Shown here piece by piece: positions 33,496-41,765 of a stretch of 64,000 bases of DNA; position 1 is the first letter of the stretch; every line of letters begins with the position of its first letter. Both the position numbers and the translations under genes were made by a program. This DNA comes from JAIVJG01 sp964236735 (GTDB lineage: Bacteria > Acidobacteriota > Blastocatellia > Pyrinomonadales > Pyrinomonadaceae): NCBI GenBank assembly GCA_964236735.1, contig CAXSFM010000013.1, forward strand, positions 68,207 through 132,206, in the 5' to 3' direction. The notes below the pieces were generated by a model. That model worked only from the letters and a program-made list of their open reading frames with translations. It did not search any database and was not told where the DNA came from.

Positions 33496-34665
33496 ATGCA
33501 AAACGTTGAGAATCAATTCGGGGTGTCGGTGAAAGTCGTCGAAGCGGACAAGATCGGCTCGGTCGTGTCGGGATTATCTTTGCCGAAGACGTTGGCGACG
33601 GTCGGCGAGCGGAGAGTTGCGCGCGTGGGCGACGTGGTGGTCGTGCGTGCTCTAACGGATAGCGCGACTTATAATCAGTTGGAACTCCCGACGGGTCGCC
33701 TCGCCAAAATCAATCCGGGCGATGTCTTCGTCGGCGCGCTCGGACGCCGCCGCGCCCTGAAGGGTTTCGTCGGCGACGTGCCGGAGACAATCGGCGCGGG
33801 CGACGAGTTGCACCTGTTGAATATGGGCGGCGTCATCGGTTGCTGCACGGGGCATCATTCTTCTCTGAGCGACGCGATTCGCGTGGAGGTCATCGGCTGC
33901 GTCTATGACGAAGACGTGCGCGTGCGAAACATCGCTGATGGCGCGTTGCCTTTGCGCGGCAGCTTGCCCGCCAACGTCGCGCCGCTCGTCATCGTGGCGG
34001 GCGCGTGCATGAATAGCGGCAAGACGTTTGCGGCGACGGAGATTGTCAGACAGGCGACGCGCGATGGCTGGCGCGTGGCGGCGGCGAAACTGTCAGGCGT
34101 CGCGGCCTTGCGCGACACGCTCAACATGGCGGATCACGGGGCGGTGGCGACGGCGAGTTTTCTCGATTGCGGTCTGCCTTCGACGGTCGGCGTGGGCGAT
34201 CTCGCGCCGGTGGCGAAGGCGATTATCGGGCGACTCAACGAGAGCGCGCCGGACTTAATCGTCATCGAACTCGGCGACGGGATTTTGGGCGGCTACTCTG
34301 TGGACTCCGTGTTTGAAGATGCGGAGTTGCGTGCGGCGACGGCGGCATTGATTTTCTGCGCTTCGGATTATGTCGGCGCGTGGGGCGGCGTCGAGTTGTT
34401 CAAGCGTCGCGGCATCAAGGTGGACATGGTGGCCGGCTCGGTGACGGACTCGCAGATGGGCGAGGATTTTATCGAGCATGAGTTCAACGTCCCAGCCGGC
34501 AACGCCAAGCGCAACGGCGCGCGTCTTTTCAATCTCGTCAAAGAGAAGGTGGCGGGACGAGAGGCGGAGCCGGGGGGCGGGGGACAGGAGACAGGTCGAG
34601 CGGGGAGAGCGAGCGAGGCTGTCAATCCTACTGTCGAGGTCAAGGAAAATGAGTTTGCAATTTGA
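33496..34665 (+). CDS. P-loop NTPase-like protein of unknown function in the arg cluster
   Basis: This 389-aa protein has an N-terminal beta-rich domain (about 1-165, with NMGGVIGCCTGHHSSLSDA). A P-loop domain follows, with Walker A GACMNSGKTFAATEIV (about 172-187) and, further on, APDLIVIELGDGILGGYS in a Walker-B-like position. It resembles DUF1611/MobB/dethiobiotin-synthetase-like P-loop proteins; no specific family is certain. The start at ATG 33496 has GGAGG at 6 bp. Its 3' end overlaps the argC start by 17 bp, so translation is coupled. The Gly-rich C-terminus (EPGGGGQETG) is encoded by one arm of a repeat. Confidence 0.75.
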   Translation: MQNVENQFGVSVKVVEADKIGSVVSGLSLPKTLATVGERRVARVGDVVVVRALTDSATYNQLELPTGRLAKINPGDVFVGALGRRRALKGFVGDVPETIGAGDELHLLNMGGVIGCCTGHHSSLSDAIRVEVIGCVYDEDVRVRNIADGALPLRGSLPANVAPLVIVAGACMNSGKTFAATEIVRQATRDGWRVAAAKLSGVAALRDTLNMADHGAVATASFLDCGLPSTVGVGDLAPVAKAIIGRLNESAPDLIVIELGDGILGGYSVDSVFEDAELRAATAALIFCASDYVGAWGGVELFKRRGIKVDMVAGSVTDSQMGEDFIEHEFNVPAGNAKRNGARLFNLVKEKVAGREAEPGGGGQETGRAGRASEAVNPTVEVKENEFAI

Positions 34666-34703
34666 CAACCGACCCCCATCCCCCGACCCCTGCCCCCCGC
34701 CGC
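34569..34703. repeat. G-run/C-run inverted repeat inside coding sequence at a gene junction
   Basis: The left arm (34569-34595, GGGGGGCGGGGGACAGGAG text) lies in the last codons of the P-loop gene. The right arm (34672-34703, ACCCCCATCCCCCGACCCCT text) lies in the first codons of argC, about 75 nt apart. The 7-nt word pattern resembles the other palindromes of the window, but here both arms are translated. Confidence 0.6.
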
Positions 34704-35728
34704 AGATTCGCATCGGCATCTTCGGCGGCTCCGGCTATGGCGGATCGGAGTTGTTGCGGATTCTCCTGTTTCACCCGCGCGCGGAAGTTGTGCTGGTGAC
34801 GGCGAACGAGCACGCGGGCAAAGCCGTCGGCGAAGTGCATAAAAATTTGTACGGGCTGACCGACTTGCGTTTTGTGAGCGCGCCGGCGGAGCTTGAAAGT
34901 TTGACAGACCTCGACTGCGTTTTTCTCGCGCTCCCGCACGGGCAGGCGTTGGAGATTGCGCCGCGTCTCCCGTCGCATGTGAAGGTGATTGACCTCTCCG
35001 GCGATTTTCGTTTGAACGACGCCGATGTTTTCGCCGCAGCTTACGGGCGCGAGCATACGGCAATTGATTTTCAAAAAGAGTTCGTTTATGGATTGACGGA
35101 AACTAATCGCGAGCGCATCAAGCAGGCGCGGCTCGTCAGCAATCCGGGCTGCTTCGCGACGGCGACACTGCTCGGACTCGCGCCGCTGGTCGCGAGCGAT
35201 TTGTTGAGCGGGCGCGTGATCGTGGACGCCAAGACAGGCTCTTCCGGTTCGGGCGCGAAGCCTGCGGCGAACACGCATCACCCGCAACGCATGAACTCGT
35301 TTTACGCCTACAAGCCGTTCACGCATCAGCATGTGCCGGAGATCGAGCAGGAGTTGCGCGCGGTTAGCGACTGGACGAGCGAGCTTGTTTTTATGACGCA
35401 CTCGCTGCCCGTCGCGCGCGGCATCTTCGCTTCGATTTATGCCGAGACGAAGAATGAATTGACGTTGGACGAGGCGCGCGAAATCTTCGCGGACTTTTAT
35501 CGCGAATCTTTTTTCGTGCGGCTCATCGCCGGTTCGCCCGACATCAACTGGGTAAAGACGACGAACTTTTGCGACATCGGTCTCGCCGTGCGCGGGCGGC
35601 AACTCGTCGTCTTTTCGGCGATTGATAATCTCGTCAAGGGCGCGTCGGGTCAGGCCGTGCAAAACATGAATCTGATGTTCGGCCTCGATGAGAAAGCGGG
35701 GCTGATGCTCGCCGGCGGAAATCCTTAA
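34649..35728 (+). CDS. argC: N-acyl-gamma-glutamyl-phosphate reductase
   Basis: A 359-aa NADPH-dependent reductase acting on acylglutamyl phosphate. The Rossmann start is IRIGIFGGSGYGGSELLRILLFHP, the catalytic Cys is in SNPGCFATATLLGLAPL, and the substrate block is TGSSGSGAKPAANTHHP. A Pro-rich N-terminal extension (about 15 residues, RPPSPDPCPPP) is encoded by a repeat arm and is not part of the usual enzyme. The ATG at 34649 has AAGGA upstream and overlaps the previous gene; the frame continues further up without support. argD follows after a palindromic repeat. Confidence 0.95.
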   Translation: MSLQFDNRPPSPDPCPPPQIRIGIFGGSGYGGSELLRILLFHPRAEVVLVTANEHAGKAVGEVHKNLYGLTDLRFVSAPAELESLTDLDCVFLALPHGQALEIAPRLPSHVKVIDLSGDFRLNDADVFAAAYGREHTAIDFQKEFVYGLTETNRERIKQARLVSNPGCFATATLLGLAPLVASDLLSGRVIVDAKTGSSGSGAKPAANTHHPQRMNSFYAYKPFTHQHVPEIEQELRAVSDWTSELVFMTHSLPVARGIFASIYAETKNELTLDEAREIFADFYRESFFVRLIAGSPDINWVKTTNFCDIGLAVRGRQLVVFSAIDNLVKGASGQAVQNMNLMFGLDEKAGLMLAGGNP

Positions 35729-35808
35729 AAGAAAGTTCAAGGTTCAAGGTTCAAAGTCGCTGGCGGGCTGGAAAACTTTGAACTTTGAACTTTGAACCCT
35801 GAACTTAA
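35729..35808. repeat. Heptamer-type inverted repeat (AACTTTG words)
   Basis: The left arm (35733-35757) is a run of GGTTCAA/AGTTCAA words; the right arm (35774-35805) is CTTTGAA repeated. It fills the argC-argD gap completely. The argD ATG follows 8 bp after the right arm, without a Shine-Dalgarno site. Confidence 0.88.
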
Positions 35809-35813
35809 AAATT

Positions 35814-36989
35814 ATGAGCTTTGAAGAGATCGCCGCGCGCGAGGACGAGTTTCAACTCGCGACGTACAAAAAGTTTCCGTTCGCGCTCGTGCGCGGGTCG
35901 GGCGCGTGGGTCGAGACGAGCGAGGGCGAGCGTTACTTAGATTTGTACGGCGGGCACGCGGTCGCGGCGACGGGACATTGCCACCCGCACGTCGTCGAAG
36001 CGATCAAGCGTCAGTCCGAGCAGATGTTGTTCTACTCGAACCTCGTCTATTCGGACGTGCGCGCGCAGGCGGCGGAGATGTTAGTGGCGTGCGCGCCGGA
36101 TGAAATCACAAAGGCGTTTTTTTGCAATTCGGGGACGGAGGCGAACGAGAACGCGATGCGGATGGCGCGCATGAAGACGAAGCGCGAGAACATCATCACG
36201 TTCACGGGCAGCTTTCACGGGCGCACGGCGGACGCCATCAGCGCGACGTTTTTGGGGAAGTATCGCGAGATCGGACGCCCGAACGTGCCCGGCCATTTGT
36301 GCGCGGAGTTCGGCTCGATTGAATCCGTCGAGAGTCTGGCGGATGAGACGGTCGCCGCCGTAATGTTGGAGCCGATTCAATCTATGGCGGGCGTGCGGAT
36401 GAGTGCGCCGGAATTTTACAGCGCGCTCAGGCGTCTATGCGACGCGCGCGGAATGCTGCTCATTTACGATGAAGTGCAGACGGGTGTGGGGCGCACGGGC
36501 GAATGGTTTTTCGCGGGCAGCGAGGCGGGCGCGGGCGTCGTGCCGGACATCATCACGCTGGCGAAGGCGCTGGGGAGCGGCGTGCCCGTCGGCGCGTGCC
36601 TGACGACGGAGGATGTGGCGGCGGCGATTAAAGAAAACGATCTGGGGACGACGTTCGGCGGCGGGATGCTGGCGATGGCGGCGGTGGCGGCAACGCTCGA
36701 AGCGATTGAGGCGGACGGGATGCTCGCCAACGTGCGCGAGGTCGAGTCTTATCTGCGCGAGCGACTGACAGGCGTCCCGCACGTCGCGAATGTGCGCGGG
36801 CGCGGACTGCTCATCGGTATCGAGTTTAATGATGCGGTGGCGTCGAAAGTCCAGCAGACATTGCTTCAGGAGCGCATCATCACCGGCACGTCGAGCGACG
36901 CGCGCGTGTTGCGTCTGCTACCGCCACTATGCCTGAAGCGCGACGAGGCGGAGTTGTTCGCGTCGAAACTCGAAGCGTTGAGCTTCTGA
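35814..36989 (+). CDS. argD: Acetylornithine-type aminotransferase
   Basis: A 391-aa class-III PLP aminotransferase converting the acylglutamate semialdehyde to acylornithine with glutamate as donor. Visible blocks are YLDLYGGHAVAATGHCHPHVVEAI, FFCNSGTEANENAMRMARM, LIYDEVQTGVGRTGEWF and the PLP-Lys region TLAKALGSGVPVGA. The C-terminal RVLRLLPPLCLKRDEAELF is also typical. No Shine-Dalgarno site precedes the ATG, which lies directly behind the palindrome. The next gene starts 4 bp after its stop. Confidence 0.95.
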   Translation: MSFEEIAAREDEFQLATYKKFPFALVRGSGAWVETSEGERYLDLYGGHAVAATGHCHPHVVEAIKRQSEQMLFYSNLVYSDVRAQAAEMLVACAPDEITKAFFCNSGTEANENAMRMARMKTKRENIITFTGSFHGRTADAISATFLGKYREIGRPNVPGHLCAEFGSIESVESLADETVAAVMLEPIQSMAGVRMSAPEFYSALRRLCDARGMLLIYDEVQTGVGRTGEWFFAGSEAGAGVVPDIITLAKALGSGVPVGACLTTEDVAAAIKENDLGTTFGGGMLAMAAVAATLEAIEADGMLANVREVESYLRERLTGVPHVANVRGRGLLIGIEFNDAVASKVQQTLLQERIITGTSSDARVLRLLPPLCLKRDEAELFASKLEALSF

Positions 36990-36993
36990 ATTT

Positions 36994-38349
36994 ATGAGCG
37001 ACGAACTACAGCAGGCTGGCGCGCGACGTTCGACGCGAAAAAAAATGTTCGTCGTGGTCGTGGTGCTGCTCGCGCTCGCCTTCGCGTTTCGTCTCGCCTA
37101 CGGTGTGTGCTCGGATTTCTGGTCGGACGATGAGCGACAGGTTTATCTCATCGGCCTCAAGTTTTACACGACGGGCGCGTGGCCTTACTTCGGGCCAGAC
37201 GTGACGAATACGATTCAGATTCCGGGCGCGTTGCAGGGACTCGTCGTCGGCCTGCCGCTCTACGTCTGGCACGCGCCGGAAGCTCCTTACGTTTTACTCA
37301 ACGTGCTGTCATTTGCGAGCCTCTGTTTTTTCGCGTGGTACTGCACCAGGCGTCTGCCGGAAATCCCGCGTTGGATTATCTGGGCGTGGCTTCTGACCGC
37401 ACCGTGGACGCTTAACATCTCGACACACATTTTCAATCCGTCTTATGTGCTGGCTGGCGGCATCTTCTTCTTCGTCGGACTGTTTGAGACGCTGCCCTTT
37501 CTTCGTCGCGAAATCATCCCGGCGAAGTACGCAAACTTCATGCTGGGGTTGTCGCTCTGCTGGGTGATGCAGTTTCACATGTCGTGGGTCGTCCTCGCGC
37601 TGCTCTCGCTCGCGTCTCTTTTTTTTCAGTATCGAAGCGACAAAGTGAAACGCTTTCTCTCCGCGCTCGCGTGGTTCGCGGGCGGCGCGGCTCTGACGGG
37701 AAGTTTTCTTTTGCCGACGTATTTGAAATATGGTTTGACGAACGGCGCGGGCAGCACGGGCGAAGTCGTGCAACTCAACGTGCGAACTTTGTTGAAGCAC
37801 CTCAATCCGGTCGAAGGCATCCTCGGACGCTTTTTATCTTTCGCTAGTTTCGAGTTGCCGCGCTTCATCGGCGACAGCAGTGCGACGCGATGGCAGTTCA
37901 TGGAGCGTCATCTGTGGCTCGTCCCCGTCATCGTTTTTGTCGGACTCGTCGGTCTGTTGCAGCCCGCCGCGCTCGTCGCACTCTGGTTTAGACGCGAGCA
38001 TAAACATGTGGAATGGCGCGCGGTCAAACTTTTCACACTGGCTTTGCTCGCGCTGCTCTACGTCAGTTTCGTCTTCTCGTTTCGCGACCCGCACTCGCAC
38101 ACGTTTTACGTGACCTTTCCCGTCGCGATGCTCTACAGTCTCTATTGCTGGAGCCGTTATCTTGAGCAGCGACGCTGGCAGCGATTCGCCGCCGTCTTCA
38201 TCGCATGCGGCGTCGTCTTTCACGCGGGGCTGATGCTCGACAACTACCGGCGCAAGTCCATGTACACGAACCGCGAGATACCAGCCGCCGCCATCGAGTC
38301 GAAGGACTATCATCTGCTCGGCGAGCGACGCGAAGGCTCGCGCTATTGA
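36994..38349 (+). CDS. Polytopic membrane protein, GT39/ArnT-like, within the arg cluster
   Basis: This 451-aa protein has 9-11 hydrophobic segments. The first helix (FVVVVVLLALAFAFRLAYGV) leads into an acidic loop (SDFWSDDERQVYLIGLKFYTTGAWPYFGPDV), the place where lipid-linked-sugar glycosyltransferases (PMT/ArnT type) carry the catalytic Asp. No other GT signature is certain. It begins 4 bp after argD and is 45 bp before the transcarbamylase gene, so it shares the arginine operon although no arginine role is evident. Amino-acid-linked transport is an alternative but less likely from the loop pattern. Confidence 0.7.
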   Translation: MSDELQQAGARRSTRKKMFVVVVVLLALAFAFRLAYGVCSDFWSDDERQVYLIGLKFYTTGAWPYFGPDVTNTIQIPGALQGLVVGLPLYVWHAPEAPYVLLNVLSFASLCFFAWYCTRRLPEIPRWIIWAWLLTAPWTLNISTHIFNPSYVLAGGIFFFVGLFETLPFLRREIIPAKYANFMLGLSLCWVMQFHMSWVVLALLSLASLFFQYRSDKVKRFLSALAWFAGGAALTGSFLLPTYLKYGLTNGAGSTGEVVQLNVRTLLKHLNPVEGILGRFLSFASFELPRFIGDSSATRWQFMERHLWLVPVIVFVGLVGLLQPAALVALWFRREHKHVEWRAVKLFTLALLALLYVSFVFSFRDPHSHTFYVTFPVAMLYSLYCWSRYLEQRRWQRFAAVFIACGVVFHAGLMLDNYRRKSMYTNREIPAAAIESKDYHLLGERREGSRY

Positions 38350-38394
38350 AATTCAAGGAGAGCGACGGCGAACGCAATGCGCCGCGTGTGAGAG

Positions 38395-39402
38395 ATGAAT
38401 AAAAATTACGTGACGACCGCCGATTGGACGCGCGTGGAACTCGAAGGCTTGCTCGATGCAGCGATGAGTTTCAAGCGCGGCGCGGACACGTCGCGGCCTC
38501 TCGATGGTCGCTCCATCGCGCTCGTCTTCTTCAATCCTTCCTTACGGACGCGCGCCTCGATGCAGGTCGGCGTCTATGAGCTTGGCGGAAACGCCGTCGT
38601 GCTGGAACCGGGCGGGACGAGTTGGACGCTGGAGCATCGCGAGGGCGCGGTGATGGACGGCGACAAGACGGAACATGTCAAGGAGTTCGTGCGCGTGCTC
38701 GGACGCTACTGCGCCGCCATCGGCGTCCGCACTTTCGCGCCGATGAAAAACTGGACGGAAGAGCGGCTTGATCCGGTCATCAACGCCTTCGTTAAATACG
38801 CGGACGTGCCCGTCATCAATCTCGAATCGGCGATGCATCATCCGTGTCAGGCGATGGCCGATATGCTGACCGTGCGTGAAAAACTCGGCGCGGGCAAGAA
38901 GCGCGTGCTACTGACGTGGGCGTGGCATCCGAAGCCTCTGCCGATGGCCGTGCCGAACAGTTTCGCGCTTGCTGCCGCGCAGATGGGGCACGAGTTGACC
39001 ATCGCGCACCCGCCGGGCTACGAGTTGGACGAAGCGTTGATTCAAGACATCAACGTCCGCGCGTTCGACGCGGGCGCGAAAGTCACCGTTACGAACGATG
39101 TGGAAGAAGCTTTCGACGGTGCAGAGGTCGTCTATGCAAAGAGTTGGGGCAGCCGCATGTTCTACGGCAACCCGGAGGACGACATCGAAGAGCGCGCGCC
39201 ATATCGCGAACGCTGGATTATTGACGCGGAGAAAATGCGACGCACGGAGGGCGGCCTCTTCATGCACTGTCTGCCCGTGCGCCGCAACTGCATCGTGACG
39301 GACGAGGTGATTGACTCGCACGCTTCCGTCGTCATTGATGAGGCGGAGAATCGTCTGCATGTACAGAAAGCAATTATGAAAGCAGTGATAAGTGATAAGT
39401 GA
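38395..39402 (+). CDS. argF': N-acyl-ornithine transcarbamylase (AOTC/SOTC type)
   Basis: A 335-aa carbamoyltransferase. The carbamoyl-phosphate loop is FFNPSLRTRAS (about 46-56), with HPCQAMADM and HCLPVRRN further on. It has features of N-acetyl- or N-succinyl-ornithine enzymes rather than ordinary OTC: Trp77 in SWTLEHREGAVMDGD, TWAWHPKPLPMAVPNSF, and DEAENRLHVQKAIM at the end. Residue 92, in DGDKTEH, is Thr; from memory this is Glu in the Xanthomonas acetyl-specific enzyme and Pro in the Bacteroides succinyl-specific one. The acyl group is therefore open. The last codons (Val-Ile-Ser-Asp-Lys) are repeat-encoded. Confidence 0.9.
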   Translation: MNKNYVTTADWTRVELEGLLDAAMSFKRGADTSRPLDGRSIALVFFNPSLRTRASMQVGVYELGGNAVVLEPGGTSWTLEHREGAVMDGDKTEHVKEFVRVLGRYCAAIGVRTFAPMKNWTEERLDPVINAFVKYADVPVINLESAMHHPCQAMADMLTVREKLGAGKKRVLLTWAWHPKPLPMAVPNSFALAAAQMGHELTIAHPPGYELDEALIQDINVRAFDAGAKVTVTNDVEEAFDGAEVVYAKSWGSRMFYGNPEDDIEERAPYRERWIIDAEKMRRTEGGLFMHCLPVRRNCIVTDEVIDSHASVVIDEAENRLHVQKAIMKAVISDK

Positions 39403-39445
39403 TGAGCAGGACAGTGGTTTAACTCATCACTTATCACTTATCACT
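39384..39445. repeat. Perfect heptamer-type inverted repeat (TGATAAG words)
   Basis: Arms at 39384-39406 and 39423-39445 are exact reverse complements (23 bp) made of AGTGATA repeats, with a 16-nt loop. The left arm codes the last residues and stop of the transcarbamylase gene; the right arm ends 16 bp before the argB start. Confidence 0.93.
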
Positions 39446-39461
39446 TCACCGGAGGTGAAAG

Positions 39462-40352
39462 ATGTCTCAAGCACGTTTAGACCTTTTGCGCGAGGCGCTG
39501 CCGTACATTCAGCGTTTCAAGGGGAAAACTTTCGTCATTAAGTTGTCCGGCAAAGTGACGGACGAAGCGGAGAACCTCGCCAGTCTCGCCGAAGAGTTGG
39601 CCTTGCTGCATCAAGTCGGTATACGCATCTGCGTCGTGCATGGCGGCGGAAAGCAGTTGAACGAATTGGCCGTGCAGTTAGGGATAGAGCAGACGATCAT
39701 CAACGGGCGGCGCGTCACCGACGACGCCACGCTCGACATGGCGAAGATGATTTTCGCGGGCAAGGTCAACACGGATATTCTCGCCGCGCTGCGTCAACGC
39801 GGCGTCGCGGCGGTCGGACTTTCAGGTGTGGACGGCAACATCGTCCACGCCGTTCGTCGCCCGGTCAGGGAAGTTTTGAATCAGGCGACGGGCGAGCGCG
39901 AGCAGGTTGACTACGGGCATGTCGGCGACGTGCTGGAAATTGACGACCGGCTCGTGCGCGTGCTGCTTGACCACGACTACCTGCCGGTCATTTCTTCGCT
40001 CGGCGCGGACGCGGACGGCGCGGTCTTCAACATCAACGCCGACACCATCGCCGCCGAAATCGCCGTCCGTCTCGAAGCCGAAAAGCTCATCATGCTCTCG
40101 GACGTGGACGGCATCTATCTGCGTCCCGGCGAGCAGGCGACGAAACTTTCGCGCCTGACGGCGGATGAAGTGCTCGCGCTCGTGCGCGACGGCGTGGCGA
40201 CGGGCGGCATGATCCCAAAGCTGCAAAACATCGCGGAACTTTTGCGACGCGGCGTCCGAAGCGCGCACATCATCAAAGGCTCTCTGCGAAATGCGCTGCT
40301 CTCGGAAGTCTTCACTGATGAAGGCACGGGCACGATGATCGTCGCCGGCTGA
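39462..40352 (+). CDS. argB: N-acylglutamate kinase
   Basis: A 296-aa amino-acid kinase-fold enzyme phosphorylating the gamma-carboxyl of acetyl- (or succinyl-) glutamate. Visible are FVIKLSGKVTDEAENL (phosphate-binding Lys), VVHGGGKQLNELAVQLG, INGRRVTDDATLDMAKM, VGLSGVDGN, INADTIAAEIAVRLEAEKLIMLSDVDG and GVATGGMIPKLQN. A strong GGAGGTGA precedes the ATG right after the palindrome. It is the last gene of the arginine cluster. Whether the substrate is acetyl- or succinyl-glutamate should match the transcarbamylase upstream. Confidence 0.96.
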   Translation: MSQARLDLLREALPYIQRFKGKTFVIKLSGKVTDEAENLASLAEELALLHQVGIRICVVHGGGKQLNELAVQLGIEQTIINGRRVTDDATLDMAKMIFAGKVNTDILAALRQRGVAAVGLSGVDGNIVHAVRRPVREVLNQATGEREQVDYGHVGDVLEIDDRLVRVLLDHDYLPVISSLGADADGAVFNINADTIAAEIAVRLEAEKLIMLSDVDGIYLRPGEQATKLSRLTADEVLALVRDGVATGGMIPKLQNIAELLRRGVRSAHIIKGSLRNALLSEVFTDEGTGTMIVAG

Positions 40353-40395
40353 GGCCTTCATTTTTCCACGCGCCCGGATTTGCATGGTAGGAATT

Positions 40396-40485
40396 ATTCA
40401 CCACAGAGAACACAGAGGAAGAACCAAATCCGTCCAGCTTTTCTCTGTCTTTCCTCTGTGCTCCTCTGTGGCCTCTGTGGTGAAT
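40396..40485. repeat. Inverted repeat (CACAGAG words)
   Basis: ATTCACCACAGAG at 40396-40408 and CTCTGTGGTGAAT at 40473-40485 form perfect ends. The interior continues as imperfect CACAGAGG/CCTCTGTG words. It is intergenic between argB and tilS, with the same architecture as the other palindromes but an 8-11 nt word. Confidence 0.8.
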
Positions 40486-40522
40486 CAGCTATCCCGTATC
40501 CACCTGATAAACGATTCAGCGA

Positions 40523-41662
40523 ATGAGTAGTCGAAGCGACAAGGCAGCGCGCCTGAGCGATTTTGTGCAACGTTTGCTCGATGAATGGAGGCGGCACGGC
40601 TGGCAAAGAGAGTGCGCGCGATTCATCCTTGCCGTCTCCGGCGGCGCGGATTCGGTCGCGCTGTTGCTGGCCTTCGATGAATTGCACAGGGCGAAGCGTT
40701 TGTCAGGTCAAGCGTTCGCGGTGGCGCATCTCGATCACGGCCTGCGCGGCGCGCGTGGAGCGGATGACGCGCACTGGGTGGCGGAGTTGGCGCGCACATT
40801 GAGATATGAATGCGTGTTGGGTCGCGCGCCGGTCAAAGAACACGCGCACGGGCGAAGAGACAATCTGGAACAGGCGGCGCGGCGCGCGAGGTACGATTTT
40901 TTAGGCGCGACAGCGCGACGGCATGGAGCGAGCGCAATCGTGACCGCGCACACGCTCGATGATCAGGCAGAGACGGTCTTGCTAAGGCTGTTGCGCGGAA
41001 GCGGCGCGGAGGGTCTCGGCGGGATGCGCCCTGCGCGCTCGCTCGACGCAAAGGGCGATGTGTTGCTGTTGCGGCCTCTGCTCGGTTGGGCGCGGCGTGC
41101 GGACACGGTTGGATTCTGTCGCGCGCGCGGCGTTGAGTTTAGGCACGATGAGATGAATGAGGACGAGCGTTTCGCGCGCGTGCGCTTGCGAAGGAAAGTG
41201 TTGCCGTTGTTGGAGACGCTGAATCCGCGCGCCGCAGAAGCCATCGGGCGCGCGTCTGAATTGCTGCGTGAAGATGCGGCTGCGCTCGACTTGCTGGCGT
41301 CCGGGTTGTTTGAAGAGGCGAGCGTCGCGCGTGAAAAAATGGACGGCGCGAAGATGCGTGGCGCGGATGAAGCGGACGCTCGTAAAGACGCGCATGAAAT
41401 GGACGCAGATGAGCGTCATTCTGTTCCGCCTCCGTTGCGCGTCGAGATTCTGGCGGATGCGCCGGCGGCGTTGAGAAGGCGCGCGTTGAGAAAGTGGATC
41501 GCGTGCGGTCGCGGCGACTTGCGACGTTTGGAGTTGTCGCACGTCATCGCCGTCGAAAAGTTGTTGAAGGGGACGCGCGGCGGGCGCATCGCAGAGTTGC
41601 CGGGCGGATGTTTCATCGAGCGTCGGCAAGCGTTGCTGCACTTCCGCCGAAAGTTGAGTTGA
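40523..41662 (+). CDS. tilS: tRNA(Ile)-lysidine synthase
   Basis: A 379-aa PP-loop ATPase that adds lysine to C34 of the tRNA-Ile CAU anticodon so that it reads AUA. The PP-loop is FILAVSGGADSVALLLAF (about 35-52); next is VAHLDHGLRGARGADDAHWV, then TAHTLDDQAETVLLRLLRGSGAEGLGGM. The C-terminal part includes the charged, low-complexity segment EKMDGAKMRGADEADARKDAHEMDADE (about 270-300), which looks like an insertion. It is essential in most bacteria. It starts the tilS-hpt-ftsH-folP block seen in many phyla. Confidence 0.93.
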   Translation: MSSRSDKAARLSDFVQRLLDEWRRHGWQRECARFILAVSGGADSVALLLAFDELHRAKRLSGQAFAVAHLDHGLRGARGADDAHWVAELARTLRYECVLGRAPVKEHAHGRRDNLEQAARRARYDFLGATARRHGASAIVTAHTLDDQAETVLLRLLRGSGAEGLGGMRPARSLDAKGDVLLLRPLLGWARRADTVGFCRARGVEFRHDEMNEDERFARVRLRRKVLPLLETLNPRAAEAIGRASELLREDAAALDLLASGLFEEASVAREKMDGAKMRGADEADARKDAHEMDADERHSVPPPLRVEILADAPAALRRRALRKWIACGRGDLRRLELSHVIAVEKLLKGTRGGRIAELPGGCFIERRQALLHFRRKLS

Positions 41663-41765
41663 TAAAAGTAGAGCCTGAACCCTACAATCGAAGCCGTGTT
41701 TGAGGGTCGAAATTTTTGACGGCGTTTTTATCCGCAAGTTTATAGACAGTTTGAGACGAGCTGCA

